Shown here: piece by piece, positions 1 through 10,022 of the stretch
Layout: each line of letters begins with the position of its first letter
Numbering within the stretch: the stretch's first letter is position 1
Source: Conidiobolus incongruus B7586
Lineage: Eukaryota > Entomophthoromycota > Entomophthoromycetes > Entomophthorales > Conidiobolaceae
Direction of reading: 5' to 3'
DNA length: 12,633 nt
Assembly (NCBI GenBank): GCA_000697335.1
Contig: JNEM01015384.1
Coordinates: 1-12,633, forward strand
Translations under genes and position numbers: made by a program
The notes under the pieces: model-generated
The model's input: the letters and a program-made list of their open reading frames with translations, nothing else
What the model was told of the DNA's origin: nothing
Databases searched by the model: none

Positions 1-1174
1 TTTTTAATAAATAAACTTTTAATTAATATTATTTATTAATATTCTTATTATAGTTTAAATATTTATTAAATTATACCATATGATAAAATAGAAAGATTTT
101 AAGTTATAAAAAGTTTTTTAATTATATTTAATTAAAAAAACCACCAATATAACTTAGTTATTAGATTATAACCGATGTAATTATAATTGCTTTAAGTAAT
201 TAAAAAATTAACTTATAATTAAAAAATTTTTACAAAATAATATAATTAGTTTATAAAGTTTGAAATTTAAGTTTTTGATAAAAAGAGTTATTTTTTAAAT
301 ATTATAAGTTTATTAGGATATGTTAAGAAAATATTAATAATAAAACAAATATCAATTTTATATAATATTTTTATTTTTAAAAACTATATTTTGAGATATT
401 TAATTATTTTAATTATTTTAATCTTTAAATTTCTTATTATTTAAAATCCAAAATAATGTATTGAAAAAAATTACTATATAAATTGAAAAATTTTTTTATA
501 TATTAGATCTCAGTAATAATCTAAATTACTAAAAATGACAAAACTATAATATATATTTATTGCTATAATTTTAATATTTGATATTAATATTATTTATTAT
601 ACTTTTTCATTTATTTTATTTTAAAAAATTTCAACAATATAAATTTAATTACAAGCTGGTTACTTATAACTTATTTGAGTCTATTATAATTTATATTTTA
701 ATAGATAGTCAGGACTTGTATAGTTATCTTACAGAGAACTTTAAGAAAATTCCCAGTCATAAAAATATTAAATTATGTTTTGCCAATGTTAGTTCAAAAA
801 CCTTTTTATATTCATTTAAAAGATATTATTTTTTAATGATTTGATTTGGGAAATATTTTTGGATATATTTAAATCTTTTAATATTTAAAATATATATTAA
901 ACAAGATGAAGCACATTACAAATTTTAAAAAAGTGTGATTCGTACAAACATTAGTAAATAGCTTTAAAGTTATAATCATAATCAACAAAAACACACATAA
1001 CACCTTAATGATGATTTATTCAGTGAGTTATTTTTTGAAACTTGATTATTAGACAATTTTGAATTATATTCTACTCATTAATAAAAATGAACTAATTTTT
1101 AGCTATTGTACTAATTAGAGTATGATATTAAAACTACTACATCTCAATACGATAACAAAGTTAAACTCCTCAGT
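1..1174. other. AT-rich non-coding region, left edge
   Basis: This stretch is dominated by A and T runs, with stops dense in all frames. A patch around 640-800 is slightly less AT-rich and holds a short open frame, but that frame has no ATG start (it would begin at a TTG) and no motif I recognise. It could be a decayed gene remnant. I see no RNA gene or terminal repeats here. Confidence 0.6.
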
Positions 1175-1696
1175 TCATTCACATGTCGATATTTTACCAC
1201 ATAATACATCAACTATCTCATCATATTTATAACGCTTATGCAATACAATGATCAAATTAAAAGAACTTAGAATTGAGGTGAGATTATCCGAGTCGTAGAC
1301 GAAACAGTAAGGTTTATAAAGGTCATCAGTCATAACTAAAGTGCCATCATTAAGCATAAGGGAAGGATCACTCCTATTGTAATGTGCTCCAATTAATTTC
1401 CTCCAGTCACTATCCCGACATTTTGGAATTGGTGGCGAATTTGGCTTAATACACTTCCATTCGTTTCCATCCCAATGAAGAACTTCATTAGAGTGGCAGC
1501 TTAGAAAAGGTGGCGGTGGTGGTGGACTTACAATTGGGTGTAATTCCATCATTGGAATTTGTTCGACTGGTGTTGAGTCTGATGATAACTGTACTGGAGT
1601 TAAATATTGTTGTGATTGTGTAGGAAGAGCAGACGAGTTAGCTCCTCCTGATCTAATTAAAAATATCAAACTCAAATGATGTAGAGTATATTTCAT
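1175..1696 (-). CDS. Unrecognised proline-rich, Cys-containing protein, possibly secreted (173 aa)
   Basis: I do not recognise this protein. The frame runs uninterrupted from an ATG at 1696 to a stop at 1175 and stands out from its AT-rich flanks by higher G+C and ordinary codon use, so it is probably a real exon. Residues 1-20 have a short polar start and a hydrophobic stretch (LSLIFLI, 9-15), a marginal signal peptide. Residues 25-63 are rich in Pro, Ser, Thr and Gln and end in six consecutive prolines (58-63). The rest holds six cysteines (67, 82, 93, 131, 166, 172), a Trp-rich segment (HWDGNEWKC, 74-82) and three N-glycosylation sequons (N20, N107, N138). An even number of cysteines, sequons and a possible leader would suit a secreted or surface protein, but that is inference. 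The true start may lie in an upstream exon: a TTTTTAATTAG acceptor-like site lies at the codons for residues 11-15. Confidence 0.6.
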   Translation of the reverse strand: MKYTLHHLSLIFLIRSGGANSSALPTQSQQYLTPVQLSSDSTPVEQIPMMELHPIVSPPPPPPFLSCHSNEVLHWDGNEWKCIKPNSPPIPKCRDSDWRKLIGAHYNRSDPSLMLNDGTLVMTDDLYKPYCFVYDSDNLTSILSSFNLIIVLHKRYKYDEIVDVLCGKISTCE

Positions 1697-3588
1697 ATTA
1701 TAACTCGAAATTAAAACTTATCACTTCAATTATAGTTAAACTTTTTATTCATAAATTCCTTTCATGTTTAGGTCCAACTATATTTTAAACCCAATTCTTT
1801 TGGATTTATTTTCATTCATTTTATTAACCACCAATCACTTTAAAAATAAATTTGAGGCTGATTACTGTTAAACTGGAAAAAAATTTCAAATTGCTCAATT
1901 AATTTATAGGGATACTTCATTCACTTTTTATTTAGGTTTGCACTGATTAGCTGGTTAAAACACGAATTAATTTATACATTTTATAATTGTTAAAAATTAA
2001 TTTAATAGCTAAAGCATATAAAATGATTGATATTATGTAAAAATGATATTTTTTATTGATATATAATAACTGAGTATTATAAGAGTGATTATATTTTTTC
2101 TATTGAATATTATTTTGCTTTCTTCAGAACAATCAGCCATAAGAGCACCTAAATGAGTCATTTTTAAAAATTTTAATTTGTTTGGATTCAGGTAATACTA
2201 AGAACTTGGTTAATAGTATTTATTTTTGGTTATTAATTTTATTGTAATTTTTTTCAATTTTATATATTAAATCAATATTAATGAATATATTGAATAATAT
2301 ATATAATAAAATGCTTTGAAATATATTTTGAATGAATTATTTCCATATTAATAATTATTAAATAAATGGTTAACTTGGTATATAATTATTGGTAGTCTTT
2401 ATTTATTAAATAAATAACCCGATTATTATAGTTATTCTTTATCATTTTAAAAAAAACATATTACTATTCTTGCTATATAAATATTCTAAACACTTGAACA
2501 TATATTTTTAATTAATAATAAGATATCTAAGGATCAATACATATGAATATTTAATTATTTAAAATTTTATTGAATTTCATAATTTCATTAAAAAAGGTAT
2601 TAAATATAAAAAATTAAAAAGATAGATAAAAAATTAGGATTGTTTTAATAAGGATATTTCTTTAGTTTTAATTAATCAAATTTTTAATTTTTAAAATATA
2701 ATATTTATTGGTTCAATTACTTATGATCATATTTTCAAAAATTAATATTATATTATAGGAATATAATTAATATTTGGTTATGAATATTGATAATATAGTT
2801 ATTTTATTAATATATATTCAATTGTTTTATATCTTCTATTTATAATTATAAAATATAGTATCTATTTTAACTATATTAATATTTGAATGAAATAATAACA
2901 TCAAAAGTATTTTCTTTGAATATTAATAAAGCTTAATCCTAAACTAAATTAAATTATCCAAAATTACTTAAAATGTATAAGAAATTTATGGAGGTAATAT
3001 TATATTATATTATATTATTTTTTATTATATTTTTAAAAATAGTTTTTAATAATATATGAATAATATATAGAATATAATATCATTGTTACTATTAAAAGTT
3101 ATTAATTTGTAGTTGGTATTAATCATTGGCCATGCTTTAAGGTAAAATCTTATTAATAATAACCGATATTTTGAATTTATAATTTAATTTTTAAAAAATG
3201 ATATTAAAATAATAACTAAATTGACATTAAAATTAAGCCATTATTTAAAATTTTTAATAATTATATTTATTGCTTCTATAATATAAAGGCAATAAATATA
3301 ATAAAAATAACTTAATATCATTAGTTTTTAGAATATTTATATTTTGAATAATATATTATAAAATGTTATAAACTTAATTTATTTATTAAATTGTTCAAAA
3401 AACTTTATTGCTTATGAAAACCTATCTAAAAAATTTATAGTATTTGAATTAACTAAAATATCATTAAGTATAAATATTATTATAATATTTTAGTTAATTT
3501 CATAATATATTTATAACTCCAATAACTATATTCTTAGTTATTAATTAATTTTTCAAATTTCAAATACATTAATTTTGATTGATAATAT
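1697..3588. other. AT-rich non-coding region
   Basis: Nearly all A and T, with no open frame of note on either strand. A small bump of mixed composition at about 2110-2215 could be decayed sequence, but I cannot identify it. Short AT microsatellites occur; the clearest is listed separately. I see no RNA gene or coding region. Confidence 0.6.
2996..3018. repeat. Short pentanucleotide repeat (TATAT-type)
   Basis: Four tandem five-base units, AATAT followed by TATAT three times, running on into a T-rich tract. This is a simple microsatellite typical of very AT-rich DNA. No function is implied. Confidence 0.6.
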
Positions 3589-3921
3589 TGTGGTTCTACC
3601 CATTGTTAGTAGAATGTTAATAATAGATAAGGAAGCGGCTTGTTTATGGCCTGTTTGGTAGTTTAGGTTAGGATGCTTCATTGGGGCTTGTTAAGGGTTT
3701 AATGGGCTTCACAGAAGACCAGATGTGATGATGATAATGTATCCCGACAGTGGTTCTTTTATATTCCAATCGTCGGCTGTAGGTAGTGTAAAGAAGTGTA
3801 TTAGGTTACTAGAAGAACGAGACCTTGAAATGATGTGATAAACCTTTTGGGGTTAAGGCTCTACAAGGTAATAGATCAGGAGATGAAGTTGGTTGGGCGG
3901 GCTACCATTTATGTAACCACA
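3589..3921 (-). mobile_element. Probable solo LTR of a retrotransposon (333 bp)
   Basis: A 333-bp block of much higher G+C is set in an AT desert with sharp edges. It begins TGTGGTTCTACCC and ends TTATGTAACCACA, so it has the TG...CA ends of an LTR, and its outer bases form a short perfect inverted repeat (ATTGTGGTT against AACCACAAT, counting one flanking base at each end). Read on the minus strand, a TATAAAAG promoter-like box lies near the middle (3756-3763), as expected before an R region. No coding frame, primer-binding site or second LTR is seen beside it, so it would be a solo copy left by LTR recombination. A clear target-site duplication is not visible, which weakens the call. Its preserved composition suggests it is younger than the surrounding AT-rich DNA. 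The alternative is a structured non-coding RNA closed by its complementary ends and followed by TTTT. I could not match it to RNase P, RNase MRP, SRP or spliceosomal RNAs. Confidence 0.45.
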
Positions 3922-5468
3922 ATTTTAATAAATTACAAAATAATTTTAATAATTTTCGCAAATAGTCTATTATGAATATAATAGTAAATTATATTTATTT
4001 GTTGATATTAAATTATCAATATATTTTTTATTAAATTAATCAATTTAAAATGACATTTATATAATAATTATATGATGATAGAATAATATAAATAAAGGAT
4101 TATTATTATTATACGTTATTTTATTATATTAATAATTTATTATAAATTTTAAAAATATCAATAATAGCTATAAAAACCAGTCATCAATAAATATGGAATT
4201 GAAAAAATTTTATAATAAAGATCTAATAAAAATATAAAATAGTTAATTTTTCATAATTATATACAATACTATATTTAATTTTGTGTATTAAAGTTTTGCT
4301 AAACTTTTTTAATTAATAATATGTCATAATTTGTGAAAATAAATAATTTTACTGATAATAATATTGAAGTCATATATATAACCATTATATTCTATTTTAT
4401 ATTTAAATTATAAAATTATATTTTTAATGAATATTTGAAAATATTTTTATAGTAAAAACCTTATAATTCTTATTATATTGATTCCATAGAATTTTTTTTA
4501 TTTAATAGCTTATTAGTAAATATTTTATTAGATATATTAAAAAAGTGTTTTAAAAGCATTGAATTATAATATTAATTATAATAATTATAATAATAATAAT
4601 ATAAATTCAAAATTTAAAATCATAAAATATACTATTAATAAATAATTTTCTTAAATTCATAAAAAATAATAACATAGTTTTATTTCAAAAAATAGTTTGT
4701 AATATTAAATAAAATATTAAAGGATCAATTCATGATTCGATAAATTGATTGTATAATGATTTTAATATATTAATAATGAATTGAATTTTCAAAAATTCTG
4801 CCAAATTTAAATTAAAATATGATTTGTTAAGTTTAAATATAATTTATATTTATTAAATATAATGATAGATTTGATGTTAAATAACTTTCAGACATACTAA
4901 TATATTGATTATATTTGAAAGATTTGGTATATATTTATATTATTAAATAAGAGTGAATTGAGAGAAAGAATTAATATTAAGATGAATCAAAAAATAGGTT
5001 TTTTATAAAATAAAAATATATGACAAATAATATATATTATAGAAACCAATTATATAAATTATAAATTACCTTATTAATATTGGTTTACATTAAATATTCC
5101 TTGACCAGAATGGTGAGGGTTCCAAAAACATCTTCAATAAATACAACTTTATTTTAATATTGATTTATTATAGAAAAGCTAAATAGTCTAGTCATTGAAT
5201 TTGCATTATTATGTTGGTAAAAGGGAAAATTATTCAAGTTGAATCCCATAATTGTATTTTAGGTAATTTAATGTATATATTTTTAATGATTGTAAGGATA
5301 TCCAATTTAAATAAATATAAAATAACAAATATCAAGTATAGAATTATAAAAAAAATAAAAAAGTAAGTTAAAATAAAACAAATAAAATTAAAATTTTATT
5401 AACTACTAAAATATACAATTATTTTAAATATTATTTTTTAAATTTAATCAAATTGAAATCAATTTAGA
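3922..5468. other. AT-rich non-coding region upstream of QTRT2
   Basis: Mainly A and T with dense stops. It contains short (TAA)n runs near 4588-4600. The last 160 bases before the QTRT2 start are A-rich on the plus strand and probably hold its promoter and leader, but no individual element can be named with confidence. Confidence 0.55.
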
Positions 5469-7022
5469 ATGACAAAATTTCAATTCAAACCTAAACCACT
5501 CCCTCATCCTTTAAAAAAATTACGACTTGGAGAGCTAATTTTAAAAAATGAAATGAAATTGGACACTCCTACCTGTTTGCTTTATACTAAAAATGGTGGT
5601 ATGATACCCCATTTGGTAAAGAGTGTTGAAGATGACTTATTGGAGAGGACGAAGCAAAAAAATTTAGGATGTTTAGTACATGTTGAAGACTAGTAATTAA
5701 TTTGATGGTTTTATTTGAGAAGGTATTGAAAAGTAAATTTTAGTTTTGATAAGAAATATTATCACGAAACTATGAAGGGTGGAATTAAAAAGGCTATTAA
5801 TTCAAAAGTAATTATCAAATATTTTTGTTCTATAATTTTTTTTCTAATTTCTAATAGAATCCATTATTGGTCGTTGATTTAAATGACGTTAAACAGATTG
5901 AAAACGCCGACGAAGATTTGAACACCAATAATGTTGGTGTGGCATTGTCCGCTCATCAAGGAAAACTTAAGGTAATTCAGTAATATCAATTTCATAATGA
6001 GTATTTACCGAAAAATTAGCTTAAACCCGAACAATATCATGATATGATGAAGAATTGGCAACCTGATGTAATGGTACCTCTTCACGATGTCTTGTGCTCA
6101 ACTACTAAGATGCCATCCGAAAAGAGAGCTAACAAGTCGATTAGAAGGAATGCCAAGTGGCTTAAGGAATTAGTGGAATCTGATCTCAAAGTACGTTTAT
6201 TATATTTTTATATTTTGATAGTTAATAATGGATTGCAAAGCCCAGCAATTTACTGGGTGTTTTAGGAGGTTCTGGATACGATAGCGAACGTAAAAGAGCT
6301 AGCGAGATGATTAAAGAATTTGAAGAACATATCAATGGTATTTTCATTTATTCATATTATATACATCAGTTTATTAAATGACATATTAGGGTATTTAATA
6401 TCATCTCTGCACGGGACCCCAAATCGCAAGGGAGAACAAATCCAACAAAGTTTAGAAGCTTTGACCTCCTCTGACTCCGACCCCAAACCTAACTTCTGTT
6501 TCGAAATGAATACTCCAGAAGAGCTCTTAGAAGGCATTGTACAAGGTATCGACGTCTTCGATTCGTCATACGCCACCAATGTCGCTAACCACGGTAACGC
6601 ATTGAATTTGGAATTCCCGCCCACTGACGACTCTCTCCCTCCTATTGTTAACCTCAATCCACCCGAAAATCCTCACACTGAAGACATTGACCCCATTAAC
6701 AAGGAGTGTGAATGTTACACTTGCCAATCCGAATTCTCTAAAGCTTATATCGTTCATCTTTTAAATACTAATGAAATGTTATCGACTGTCTTACTATCAT
6801 GGTAAAGCTTAAACATCCTTCCTCATATATTATATATACTAACATTGTAATAGTCACAACTTACACAATTATATCCGATTCTTTACTCAAATTCGACAAT
6901 CTATAGACAATGGGACGTTCGAAAAGGATTTGGAACAGTTTCGAACACGCTATGAAGGTTTTAATTGGAACGTTTATAAGGATTCTCCACTGATGATGGC
7001 TAAAACGGGAGCTTTCGAATAG
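5469..7022 (+). CDS. QTRT2: Queuine tRNA-ribosyltransferase accessory subunit 2, seven exons (416 aa)
   Basis: QTRT2 is the non-catalytic partner of QTRT1; the eukaryotic heterodimer swaps guanine for queuine at wobble position 34 of GUN-anticodon tRNAs (Tyr, His, Asn, Asp). I read exons 5469-5692, 5744-5807, 5858-5971, 6020-6190, 6241-6337, 6390-6801 and 6854-7022. The six GT-AG introns of 48-52 nt keep one frame from ATG to TAG and give 416 aa, close to the human protein. Landmarks are LDTPTCLLYTKNGG near the N-terminus (the family's IPxCLLYTKxG), PSNLLGVLGGSG (192-203), the FCFEMNTPEELLEGIVQGIDVFDSSY segment around 259-284, and the zinc site C330-x-C332-x2-C335 with H362 in CHNLHNY. The Cys-His spacing is one residue longer than usual. 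The His codon directly follows the last intron, which carries a perfect TACTAAC. The middle third is divergent from human QTRT2. The gene looks intact. QTRT1 is not in the window. Confidence 0.93.
6837..6843 (+). promoter_or_regulatory. TACTAAC branch site in QTRT2 intron 6
   Basis: A perfect TACTAAC lies ten bases before the TAG acceptor at 6851-6853 of the 52-nt intron 6802-6853. This is the canonical yeast branch-site sequence. The other QTRT2 introns have weaker forms, such as CTAAT in intron 2 (5808-5857). It supports both the exon model and a fungal host. Confidence 0.7.
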
Positions 7023-7515
7023 TTTTTAAGGAGTGAAATTTAATTAATAGATAAAATTTTTTAAAAATGAAATTGATTAATTAGAGAGTTGAATTTCTTT
7101 TACTAACTTAATTTTGATTTATTAGATTCCTATTTTTATTTTTTTTATATTCATTTGGCTGAATTGTTTTTAATTTTGATTTTGATGGATTAATTAAGAT
7201 TATGATAGAAATGATTTAGTAAGTGATTTAAATAAAATTGATTTATCACTCAATCTGTTAATTTCAAAAATTAGTTAAAAATGAATTATTTTAATTAAAT
7301 TGCAATGGTTATTTTTAAAAATATAATTTTATTTTTTGGTTAATTATCGAATACCTATTAATTAATTAATTTAGTATATTAATATATACTTAATTAATGT
7401 TAAAACATACAATACTAAATAAGTTATCAGCATCTTGAAATCATCTTTCAATTATTCACAAATTTTTCAAAATATTAAAATAATAGGATTGAACAAAGAA
7501 TCATGAGATTATCAA
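7023..7515. other. AT-rich spacer between QTRT2 and tRNA-Ser
   Basis: No coding frame is seen. It should hold the 3' end of the QTRT2 transcript and, from the other strand, the trailer of the tRNA gene. T-rich and A-rich runs occur but no polyadenylation signal can be singled out. Confidence 0.55.
7477..7480 (-). terminator. Candidate RNA polymerase III terminator of tRNA-Ser
   Basis: On the minus strand this is the first run of four Ts after the tRNA 3' end, 35 bases downstream. Pol III stops at such runs. Fungal tRNA genes usually have a closer and longer run, so this is tentative. Confidence 0.3.
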
Positions 7516-7597
7516 CGACACCTACAGGATTCGAACCTGTGCTCCCAAAGGGAAACGCCTTAGCAGGGCGCCGCGTTAACCACTCCGCCAAAGTGTC
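7516..7597 (-). tRNA. tRNA-Ser (anticodon GCU)
   Basis: The minus strand folds as a full class II tRNA of 82 nt. The seven-pair acceptor stem GACACTT/AGGTGTC contains one U-G pair and is followed by a G discriminator at 7516, as serine tRNAs have. The anticodon stem GCGCC/GGCGT encloses the loop CTGCTAA, with anticodon GCT at 7562-7564, which decodes AGC and AGU. A long variable arm (TCCC-TTT-GGGA) is the hallmark of serine or leucine tRNAs. Box A (TGGCGGAGTGG, 7580-7590) and box B (GGTTCGAATCC, 7527-7537) match the Pol III internal promoter. There is no intron and CCA is not encoded, both normal for a nuclear gene. An AT alternation just upstream (about 7607-7622) could act as a TATA-like element. 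Confidence 0.96.
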
Positions 7598-8496
7598 TAT
7601 AGTGAAGCAATATATATATTAATATCATATCATCATGAAATTCTAGACTAACATTATATAATCATTCCAATCAAAATATTAATCCCTTTATTCTATATAT
7701 GTTTGATATTCAAATCTCATTTAGTCCAATTATAAATATTTTTATCATCTTTAATCATTATTTATTAAGTTTTATTTTTATCCTTTTTCTTTCTTAATTA
7801 TTTACTTTTAAAAATAATAATTATTTTCAACATAAAAATGCTATAATAATATTATTATCTAGTTTCAAATACTTAAATATAATTTGATTATTTTTTCTGT
7901 TGTTTGGTTTTCAATATTTGAATATTATTCTTCAATAAATTCAATTGGTTAAACAAGTGTTAAATATTAGTCATCAAGATACTATTTAACAATGTCATAA
8001 ATTAATTTATAAATTATTTTATATTTTCAGATAATGAATTTTATTGTTTAATCCATTCACTAATGAATGAAAAATTATCAAAATAATTGATTTAATGATG
8101 TCTTGGTAAAAATTCTATTATTGTCAATCTTACAAATATTTAATTGATTTTAATTTGATTAATCATAAATAATTCAAAAATTTCAACTCTGTTATTTATT
8201 GTTTAAAGTATCATATTAAATTCTGGCTATAATTTTAAATATATTTTGAAAGCTAAAAAATATTAGTTCATTATATCTTGATTATTAAAATGTGGATTGG
8301 GAACTAAAGCGAAACCGATATGTGTAGGATTTCAAATTCAATTAAAACAAATAATAAATAGTATATATCTATGTTAATCTATATTATTTTTATTATATTT
8401 ATCATACTAATCAATTTTTCGTTTTTATCCAAAATATTCTCCAATTAAGCCAAACAATTATTCCCATAATAAAAAGTTAATAAATTTAAACTCAAC

Positions 8497-8566
8497 AAAT
8501 TTCCATTTCAAATTATTCAATTATAATCAAATTTACATGGTTTTAAATAAATTTCCACTTCAAATT
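8497..8566 (+). repeat. Pair of 18-bp direct repeats before the integrase-derived gene
   Basis: AAATTTCCATTTCAAATT at 8497-8514 recurs as AAATTTCCACTTCAAATT at 8549-8566, with 17 of 18 bases the same and start points 52 bp apart. They lie 63-132 bp before the ATG at 8629. They could be paired promoter sites, or chance in AT-rich DNA. Confidence 0.4.
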
Positions 8567-8585
8567 CTAATTTGATAATTATTCC

Positions 8586-8605
8586 AATTAATTAATTAAT
8601 TAATT
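8586..8605. repeat. (AATT)5 microsatellite
   Basis: Five perfect AATT units end 23 bases before the ATG of the integrase-derived gene. This is a simple tandem repeat, fully self-complementary, with no known role. Confidence 0.85.
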
Positions 8606-8628
8606 TTGATATTTTGACTATTATCATT

Positions 8629-9825
8629 ATGGATAATCAACTCTACGAAAAATACTACCAATACCTAAAAACTCAAAACCCCCCTCTCTCCTCTGATTCT
8701 CTCCATACAATTATTTCCCCCACATTAGACAAACCTTCAATCCGAGACAATGTGTCTAAATTCCTAATTCAAAACGACAAATTATATCACAGACCCGTCC
8801 GCAACCACACTCAACCTCGCGAAGTTATCAAATCTTCAGAAGCTTACAAATTAGTTAAGGATACTCACGAAATGCGCGAAGAGAGACATTTAGGGTATAG
8901 GAAAACTGTGGATTTGATAGCTGAGAAATACTATGTATTGAGGTTGACAAATATTACTCAGGAGGTTATTGTAAATTGTAAGTTGTGTAGGAGTTTAGCA
9001 CTGCATGAGAGTAAGACTTTTTTGAATAGGAATAAACAAACGACGAATAAATTGAAGAATAAAAGTTTGGAGAAGTTACTAAAGAGTAATAAGGAGGTGC
9101 TAAGACTACCTTCGAAGACGAAGATGACGAAATCACTATCAGAGAGTAGTAGATCCAAAAGGCCGGAAGTCGTTAACAATTCCCCAAAATCTCTTGAGAG
9201 TTCTCCTGATGCAATCTTTCATCAACCCGATTTCATTCCTCATATATCGGAAGGTCATACCCCAAGCGCTAGTTCGCCAATCAACAACTCTGTATTGGAT
9301 GAGAAGCCAAGTGTGAAGTCGAATTCTTCATCCGTGGAGCATGGCCAATCGCTAAGCGGTCTCAAACCTTGGGATGAAGTAGAATTAGACATTGTAGAAC
9401 TCGAAACGTCCGAAAGTCCCAAACACTTGATCATGGTAATTGACATTGCTACAGGATTCGTTGAAGCTATGTCCCTTGGAGTTACAGATCCTGACCAAAT
9501 CATTAAATCACTCGACCTCATATTCCAACGATGGGGAACTCCCACCACAATTTTTGCCAACAAAACTTCTTCATTGAGTCATATAGGAATTAATGATCAA
9601 ATGTCAACGCGTGGTGTTAATTTTCAATTTGTCGACCTACGCCAAAGGGATAGAGGCGGGGACTCCCACTGTGATTTGATACTATATGGATTGAAATTGG
9701 TGTGTGGGGATGAGCTAAGGGACTGGGATAGGTACTTATTAGAAGTAAAAATGCATTTAAATCGATTGCCACGTCACGATCAAATTCAAAGTCCTTTGGA
9801 GATGATTGAAAGGTGGCACATTTAA
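8629..9825 (+). CDS. Retroelement integrase-derived protein, standalone (398 aa)
   Basis: This is one open frame from the first ATG to TAA. An HHCC zinc-binding domain of Ty3/Gypsy integrase type lies at residues 80-120 (H80, H87, C117, C120), with the typical HLGYRKT and KYY context. Residues 125-245 form a long Lys- and Ser-rich linker not usual at this point in active integrases. Residues 246-398 resemble the RNase H-fold integrase core: VIDIATGFVEAMSL (270-283), a RWGTPTTIF segment (301-309) and a closing SPLEMIERW (388-396). No gag, protease, reverse transcriptase or LTRs flank it, and its active site looks eroded, so I treat it as a fossil-derived piece whose long frame has been kept rather than a mobile element. 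It may be a domesticated host gene for DNA or chromatin binding; that is inference. Its G+C is like that of the host genes. It converges with TRM10, with about 197 bp between the stops. Confidence 0.8.
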   Translation: MDNQLYEKYYQYLKTQNPPLSSDSLHTIISPTLDKPSIRDNVSKFLIQNDKLYHRPVRNHTQPREVIKSSEAYKLVKDTHEMREERHLGYRKTVDLIAEKYYVLRLTNITQEVIVNCKLCRSLALHESKTFLNRNKQTTNKLKNKSLEKLLKSNKEVLRLPSKTKMTKSLSESSRSKRPEVVNNSPKSLESSPDAIFHQPDFIPHISEGHTPSASSPINNSVLDEKPSVKSNSSSVEHGQSLSGLKPWDEVELDIVELETSESPKHLIMVIDIATGFVEAMSLGVTDPDQIIKSLDLIFQRWGTPTTIFANKTSSLSHIGINDQMSTRGVNFQFVDLRQRDRGGDSHCDLILYGLKLVCGDELRDWDRYLLEVKMHLNRLPRHDQIQSPLEMIERWHI

Positions 9826-10022
9826 TTTTTTTATTAGTGTTAAATTAATTGACTATAAATAATTAAAATTTAATTTTTTTTCAGTTATTTATTTTTGATT
9901 AATTTAACTATCACTATTATTAATATATACAGGGGATGAATTAGGCTAATAATAAATTAAATAATTGACCAAAATGGTTATAGATGGTAAGATTTGGGAT
10001 AAAGTGAGTTATTCTATTGTAC

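Larger units (their letters stand above)
7598..8628. other. AT-rich spacer upstream of the integrase-derived gene
   Basis: Roughly a kilobase of A+T-rich DNA without a credible frame. I looked here for gag, protease or reverse transcriptase sequence and for an LTR belonging to the downstream integrase-like gene, and saw none. A small patch of mixed composition at about 8290-8330 has no recognisable identity. Short repeats near the right end are listed separately. Confidence 0.55.

Noticed and set aside
578-844. Open frame of 88 codons on the plus strand in AT-rich DNA
   Set aside because: It begins at TTG rather than ATG, has the Ile/Tyr/Phe/Lys-heavy composition expected of translated AT-rich DNA, and shows no motif. 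At most it is a decayed remnant.
1448-1480. VLHWDGNEWKC as a phage tail-fibre type repeat
   Set aside because: A single short resemblance, in a eukaryotic context with no repeats of the motif; not enough to assign a family.
3655-3675. Telomere-like GTTTAGGTTAGG inside the LTR-like block, perhaps a telomerase RNA template
   Set aside because: There is only one imperfect unit pair, with no tandem array and no recognisable telomerase RNA elements.
3720-3742. GATGTGATGATGATAATG as a C-box of a box C/D snoRNA
   Set aside because: No matching D box (CTGA) with a terminal stem at a suitable distance was found, and the surrounding block is better explained as an LTR.
1-5468. Mitochondrial DNA or a centromere as an explanation for the AT-rich DNA
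   Set aside because: There are no mitochondrial genes, and the flanking genes are nuclear type with short introns and a Pol III tRNA. No tandem array or other centromere feature can be shown from one window.
6352-6757. Minus-strand open frames opposite QTRT2 exon 6
   Set aside because: They lie antisense to a well-supported exon with the zinc-site motif and have no recognisable features of their own.
8958-9563. Minus-strand open frames opposite the integrase-derived gene
   Set aside because: Low-complexity Leu/Phe/Ser-rich translations antisense to a frame with clear domain content.
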